This document shows, piece after piece, positions 25,653-28,883 of a stretch of 28,883 nucleotides of DNA. The notes below the pieces were generated by a model that made no database searches, had not been told where the DNA came from, and worked only from the letters and a program-made list of their open reading frames with translations. The position numbers were made by a program, and so were the translations under genes. This DNA comes from a virus, in IMG/VR virus record IMGVR_UViG_3300036832_001341, positions 1 to 28,883 of that record. The stretch is one strand, 5' to 3'. Position 1 is the stretch's first letter, and every line of letters starts with the position of its first letter.

Positions 25653-27551
25653 CTAGGGTTCATCCTCCTTCCCGTCGCCGGTCGGAGGATCGCTTGAGCC
25701 CCGGTTCACGCCGGGGCTCACTGTTTCTAGAAGCTCGGGCTGTAGCTGGTAGACGCGGTTCTTCTTCAGGTGCGCGCCGTTGGAGATCACACCGCGGTGG
25801 CCCTGGTTCTCCAGCGCCTCGTCGATGGCGTTCATGCCCCCGGCCCAGCGACGCCCTTCGCGGTGAAGCTTGTTCTTGATGTCCTCGCGGGTCACGGCCC
25901 CGGTCTCGCGGATCGTCTCGTAGCAGAAGGCCCCCAGGTCGAACCTGGCCGTCGGGGCGACGTTGACGTCCAGGCGCTCCTGCTTGCCGCCTTCGACATA
26001 GCGCTGGAAGCCCCCCCGCTTGCGATCGAACCGCACCGGCCAGTGCGAGCCGACGGTCGCGCCGTCTTCGGCAGCGTCGCCCTCGCGATCCTTCCACCAG
26101 TGCAGCCAGGTCATGCCGGGGTTCTTGCGCTCGACGCCCAGCAACATCTCCGCACCCCATTGATATGCGGAGGAGCCGAACAGGTCGTGGGGCGAGAGCT
26201 TCGGGGCCCCGCGCTGGTCCTGCGGCTTGCGGCAGTGCATCGGCAGCAGCAGCGCGAACTGGTAGCGCTCGCGCCAGTCGTCAAAGCGGCGCATCAGCTC
26301 GGTCGCGGCGCGCGTGTCGTTCGGATCTCCTCTATGGCACTTGTACAGCGGGTCGCAGAGCACAAGGTCGTAGCGGCCCTGCGCGAACGTCTTCTCCATG
26401 AACGCGACGGCGTCCGCGTCGGAGTCGAGCCCGAGCCCGTCCGGGACGCGGAGATACTGGACGGCCTCGCTCTTGTCCAGGCCGACCTCGCGCAGCACGC
26501 GCTTGACGGTGCGGGTGCCCTGCTCGACGTCGACTACGAGCGCCTTGAGGTTGCCCTTGCCCCTCCACTTGGGGCGCAGGAACTCCCGGCCGTGGACCGC
26601 CGACGCCACCATGTGCATCGTGAAGGTGGTCTTGCCGTGACCGGTCCAGCCGCCGATCACGATGCGGTGACCGCGGTAGATCAGCGGGCCCAGCAGGTAG
26701 CCCGACTCGTCGGGATCGGGCAGCGCCATGATCGCCTTGGCGGTCAGCACCTCCATCTTGGCCCGGGGCACCGGGCTGCTGGTGGTGACGTCGACCAGCG
26801 CGCCGAGCCCCAGGCCACCCTTGACGTGGTCGGTGACGTCCTTGCCGATCGCTGGCTCGAAGATCTTGACGGCGGCGGCGACACCCTGCAGCGCGTCGTA
26901 GACGGCGCGGGCGTGCTCCTGGCCGGGCCGCTTGCCGGTCTTGGGGTCGATCGGGTCGACGTCCGAGACGATCGCGACCTTGGCCCCGCGCAGCATCTCG
27001 GAGTACTCGGCGCGCCACTTCCCGGCACCGCCGGGGCAGGTGGTCGCGACCTTGCCCTTGGCCTCCAGCGTGTGCACGTCGCGCTCGCCCTCGACGAGGG
27101 TGATCAGCTCGCCCGCCTTGACCGCCGCGAGCACGCGCGGCAGCCGGTAGAGCACGCGCCGGGTGTCGCCCAGCGAGTACTCCCAGCCGCGGGCCTTGGG
27201 GCGACGCTGGCGGAAGGCCTTGGGCATCATGCGCTCGACCTGGAAGAGCAGCTTGCCCTGCTCGTCGACGTAGTCGTAGTGGTCGACGACGATGCGCTCG
27301 CCAGCCTCCTCGCTGGGTTCGAACAGCTCGCGCACGTCCATCTGCAGCGCCGCGGCGATCTGGTCAAGCGTGCACCCGGCGTGGCAGTACACGAGCGCCC
27401 GGCCGTCGACCCCCTGGCCGAGGTGGAAGCTGGGACTTCGATCCTCATGACTCACGCATTTCGCGTCCCAGCCCCTCCCCTCGTTGCCTCGTGGCTCGCA
27501 ACCCCTTACCTCCAGGGCGTCGAGCACGCGCTGTACGACCGGGCTGGGCAT
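25653..27551 (-). CDS. Primase/helicase: zinc finger, Toprim and RecA-like ATPase (632 aa)
   Basis: Three modules are in the expected order. A CHC2-like zinc finger (C32, H35, C56, C60; AKCVSHEDRSPSF, then VYCHAGC) recognises template. A Toprim domain follows with E154 in LVEGERD and the DxD pair D197/D199 in IVSDVD, the polymerase or nicking core of DnaG-type primases. The C-terminal half is a RepA/DnaB-like RecA ATPase with Walker A GWTGHGKTT (301-309) and Walker B LVLCD (D400). It should make primers and unwind DNA at the phage fork. The start at 27551 is fixed by a TAATG overlap with the upstream HNH gene; the frame continues to 27590 but only through the HNH gene. Confidence 0.92.
   Translation of the reverse strand: MPSPVVQRVLDALEVRGCEPRGNEGRGWDAKCVSHEDRSPSFHLGQGVDGRALVYCHAGCTLDQIAAALQMDVRELFEPSEEAGERIVVDHYDYVDEQGKLLFQVERMMPKAFRQRRPKARGWEYSLGDTRRVLYRLPRVLAAVKAGELITLVEGERDVHTLEAKGKVATTCPGGAGKWRAEYSEMLRGAKVAIVSDVDPIDPKTGKRPGQEHARAVYDALQGVAAAVKIFEPAIGKDVTDHVKGGLGLGALVDVTTSSPVPRAKMEVLTAKAIMALPDPDESGYLLGPLIYRGHRIVIGGWTGHGKTTFTMHMVASAVHGREFLRPKWRGKGNLKALVVDVEQGTRTVKRVLREVGLDKSEAVQYLRVPDGLGLDSDADAVAFMEKTFAQGRYDLVLCDPLYKCHRGDPNDTRAATELMRRFDDWRERYQFALLLPMHCRKPQDQRGAPKLSPHDLFGSSAYQWGAEMLLGVERKNPGMTWLHWWKDREGDAAEDGATVGSHWPVRFDRKRGGFQRYVEGGKQERLDVNVAPTARFDLGAFCYETIRETGAVTREDIKNKLHREGRRWAGGMNAIDEALENQGHRGVISNGAHLKKNRVYQLQPELLETVSPGVNRGSSDPPTGDGKEDEP
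25695..25720 (+). terminator. 10-bp hairpin inside the 3' end of the primase gene
   Basis: TGAGCCCCGG and CCGGGGCTCA pair perfectly around a 6-nt loop; on the plus strand CTGTTTCT follows. It could end rightward transcription coming from the 24-25 kb operon or the gene-free region. It is translated on the minus strand as part of the primase C-terminus. Confidence 0.5.
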
Positions 27552-28069
27552 TACGAAGCCTCCGAGATGGGCATGTGCTCTTGCCGCCAAGCAACCACGA
27601 CAGCCTCGGCTTCGTCGAGCGTGGCGTGCCGCCCGAGCCAGTAGTAGCGCCCATTCATCTCGGCTCTCGCTGACCAGCGCCCAGTCTGCTTACAGCGACT
27701 GACTCCGCGTACGCCAGTGGTCGAGTTACGTTGCGGTCCGCGACGGTTCTGGGCGTTTTGCGCGTGGCTAATGACGCGGAGATTCGTGCGCCGGTTATCA
27801 AGTCCGTTGCCGTTGCGGTGGTCGGCTTCGCCAGGGTCACCCCATGCGAGACCGAGCAGCTCGCGTGCTAGATAGATGGCCCGCTGACGCCCATCGACGC
27901 GCATCTTGCGGTAGGCGTGGTGGTCGCCGTTGGCACGCACCATGCGCGTCCAGCGGAACCGCATGGCCCACGGGTAGTCGCTGGGATCAACCAGCGCATA
28001 GGCGATCACAGCGCCTGCCGCGTTGTGCAGCGGGACTCGCTCACAGTCAAGCGTCGTCTCAGACGGCAC
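27551..28069 (-). CDS. AP2/HNH homing-type endonuclease (172 aa)
   Basis: An N-terminal HNH core carries YAYRKMRVDGRQRAIYLARE-like strands (split: HAYRKM at 51-56, IYLARELLG at 65-73), DHRNGNGLDN (83-92) and TNLRVISHAQNAQNR (95-109), the classic H-N-H spacing of phage endonucleases. An AP2 DNA-binding domain follows (about 117-165; GVRGVSRCKQTGRWSARA, WLGRHATLDEAEAVV). This architecture belongs to mobile homing endonucleases. It sits immediately upstream of the primase, overlapping it by TAATG. GTG at 28069 has GGAGGTCCC upstream. Confidence 0.9.
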   Translation of the reverse strand: MPSETTLDCERVPLHNAAGAVIAYALVDPSDYPWAMRFRWTRMVRANGDHHAYRKMRVDGRQRAIYLARELLGLAWGDPGEADHRNGNGLDNRRTNLRVISHAQNAQNRRGPQRNSTTGVRGVSRCKQTGRWSARAEMNGRYYWLGRHATLDEAEAVVVAWRQEHMPISEAS

Positions 28070-28158
28070 GGGACCTCCAATACTGGACGCGGGCCTCTTG
28101 GCCCGTCACCTCATGGCCGCCGTGGCCGACGAGCCCATTCCACGCGAACCGGATCACA

Positions 28159-28177
28159 GAGCACACTTTGTGCGCTG
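28159..28177 (-). promoter_or_regulatory. Orphan copy of the palindromic operator (copy 11)
   Basis: GAGCACACTTTGTGCGCTG is a good palindrome of the 8-3-8 type, but the hexamer in the -10 register is TCTGTG and matches the promoter poorly. It lies about 90 bases before the AP2-HNH gene. It may be an operator without a promoter or a decayed promoter. Confidence 0.6.
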
Positions 28178-28195
28178 CGAACAGGACTAGCAACT

Positions 28196-28213
28196 TACAC
28201 CCGGGCACGGGTG
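28196..28213 (-). terminator. Small hairpin after the 28247-28588 gene
   Basis: CACCCG and CGGGTG pair around GGCA, followed on the minus strand by TAAGTTGC, about 35 bases after the stop. A weak terminator candidate. Confidence 0.35.
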
Positions 28214-28246
28214 CTCGCAAGCAGGAAGATCGCGGAGTTTGCGGGG

Positions 28247-28588
28247 TTAGTCCAAGGTGGTGGCAGAGAGCACTTGCCCGTGGTGGCGGCGCTCGGTGCC
28301 GACGCGCATCCCCCGGTCCTTGACCGGCGGGAAGGCGATGTACTCGACCTCGATCTCCAGCACGAGCTTGATCCGGTCGCCCTCCTGGTACTGCCCGTCG
28401 ACCGTCATCAGCGGCACGGGCGGGAGCTTCAGCGTCGAGTCCGACAGGTCGTACTCGGACCCGAGATCAAAGCTGAGCTGCTGCTCGGTGCCCTGCAGCG
28501 GGTGCCCGAGCGCCGGATCCATGTCCTCGATCGAGATCCGGTCTTCGGCCTCGTCGACTACGTGGCCGTTGTCGTGCTGTTGCGCCAT
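28247..28588 (-). CDS. Conserved small phage protein (113 aa)
   Basis: An acidic N-terminus (VVDEAEDRISIEDMD) is followed by a beta-rich part (LKLPPVPLMTVDGQYQEGDR, IKLVLEIEVEYIAF) and a C-terminal VGTERRHHGQVLSAT. The L-P-P-x-P ... G-x-x-x-x-L-x-L-x-x-E-V-E-Y-I-x-F pattern resembles short phage proteins that I have met without a function. ATG at 28588 has AAGGAGAG upstream. It overlaps the preceding HNH frame by 122 nt. Confidence 0.75.
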   Translation of the reverse strand: MAQQHDNGHVVDEAEDRISIEDMDPALGHPLQGTEQQLSFDLGSEYDLSDSTLKLPPVPLMTVDGQYQEGDRIKLVLEIEVEYIAFPPVKDRGMRVGTERRHHGQVLSATTLD

Positions 28589-28883
28589 CGTGCTCTCCTT
28601 GTTCCGGATCGAGTGAGGGTGCGTGCCCCGTCGCCGCCGGGTAGTAGCGAGCGATCCACCAGTCGAGCCCCAGCTCATTGATGAACTCCCAGTTCTTCGC
28701 GGTGAGCCGAGCGCGCGGTATGCGGCGAAAAGCGCTCGTGTGCCTGGCGTGGCATAGCTCACAGATTGCGATACCTGAGCGGGGATCCCAGATCAGCGTG
28801 CCCTCGGCGAGACCACATTCGCGCTCGACGCGCCGAAGCCTCGTCTGGGTGATGATGTGATGGCCCTGCACGCGCACTCTGCC
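28467..28883 (-). CDS. HNH endonuclease-like protein, C-terminal part (start outside window)
   Basis: The visible N-terminal part GHHIITQTRLRR, then WDPRSGIAICELCHARHTS, matches the His pair and the C-x-x-C-H end of a phage HNH domain whose first cysteines would lie beyond the right edge. WEFINELGLDWWIARYYPA closes the domain. The remaining 40 residues are Arg/Ala/Gly-rich and overlap the next gene by 122 nt, so they may be a non-functional extension. Confidence 0.75.
   Translation of the reverse strand, partial: GRVRVQGHHIITQTRLRRVERECGLAEGTLIWDPRSGIAICELCHARHTSAFRRIPRARLTAKNWEFINELGLDWWIARYYPAATGHAPSLDPEQGEHDGATARQRPRSRRGRRPDLDRGHGSGARAPAAGHRAAAQL

Noticed and set aside
25387-25656. Plus-strand frame of about 89 codons in the gene-free region
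   Set aside because: Cys/Arg/Ser/Pro-rich shadow-like sequence, no ribosome binding site, and it runs into the primase gene.
25770-27644. Long plus-strand frame opposite the primase
   Set aside because: It is the antisense shadow of a clearly identified primase/helicase, with the Val/Leu/Arg/Asp-rich composition typical of such shadows in high-GC DNA.
1-28883. Integrase, attachment site or insertion sequence
   Set aside because: No tyrosine or serine recombinase, transposase or terminal repeats were found, so lysogeny cannot be claimed from this window.

Overview
The window looks like about 29 kb of a tailed double-stranded DNA phage (or prophage) with a high-GC host, probably an actinobacterium. 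The grounds are a large terminase with an ATPase motor and a nuclease domain, a candidate small terminase, a portal protein cut by the left edge, a zinc-Toprim-RecA primase/helicase, a RusA-type resolvase, an ArdA-type antirestriction protein, three HNH nucleases, and very dense packing of 50-120-residue genes joined by ATGA, GTGA or TGATG overlaps. Several small proteins resemble families I know from actinobacteriophages. No integrase, tRNA, rRNA or CRISPR array is visible. The host assignment is inference from composition and family resemblance.

Layout. 1-18777 is read leftward: the portal (1-866) and small neighbours, a Spo11/TopoVI-A-like Toprim protein (3006-4031), ArdA (5459-6061), a long run of small often zinc-binding proteins (6-14 kb), then large terminase (14088-15839), candidate small terminase (16046-16627) and HTH/zinc proteins to 18.8 kb. 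A divergent promoter at 18.81-18.84 kb starts a short rightward operon (18895-21125: conserved phage protein, zinc ribbon, HNH, SprT-like metalloprotease, small protein) that ends at a strong hairpin. 21186-23560 runs leftward (RusA-like and two unrecognised proteins). 23704-25020 runs rightward (XRE-type HTH protein and a 334-residue unknown). 25017-28883 runs leftward (tiny membrane protein, a 519-nt gene-free stretch, primase/helicase, AP2-HNH nuclease, conserved small protein, partial HNH nuclease).

The most striking feature is a repeated control module. Ten copies, plus one degenerate copy, of a 19-bp palindrome of the type TAGCACAC-N3-GTGTGCTA lie in a fixed register with an extended -10 promoter (TGCTACAAT and variants), so that the last TA of the palindrome is the first TA of the -10 hexamer. 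Downstream of most of them, and before several internal genes, lies a 12-base start-associated sequence, CCGACCGAGGAG, 4-7 nt before the start codon (15 copies, nine exact). In five operator copies the outer TAG or TAA doubles as the stop codon of the preceding gene. Where the start-associated sequence falls inside the preceding gene it is read as Thr-Glu-Glu, giving unrelated proteins the same (P)TEE(T/N) tail. One DNA-binding protein could coordinate nearly all operons through these sites. The XRE protein at 23704-23970 is the best candidate in the window, but nothing in the sequence proves the link.
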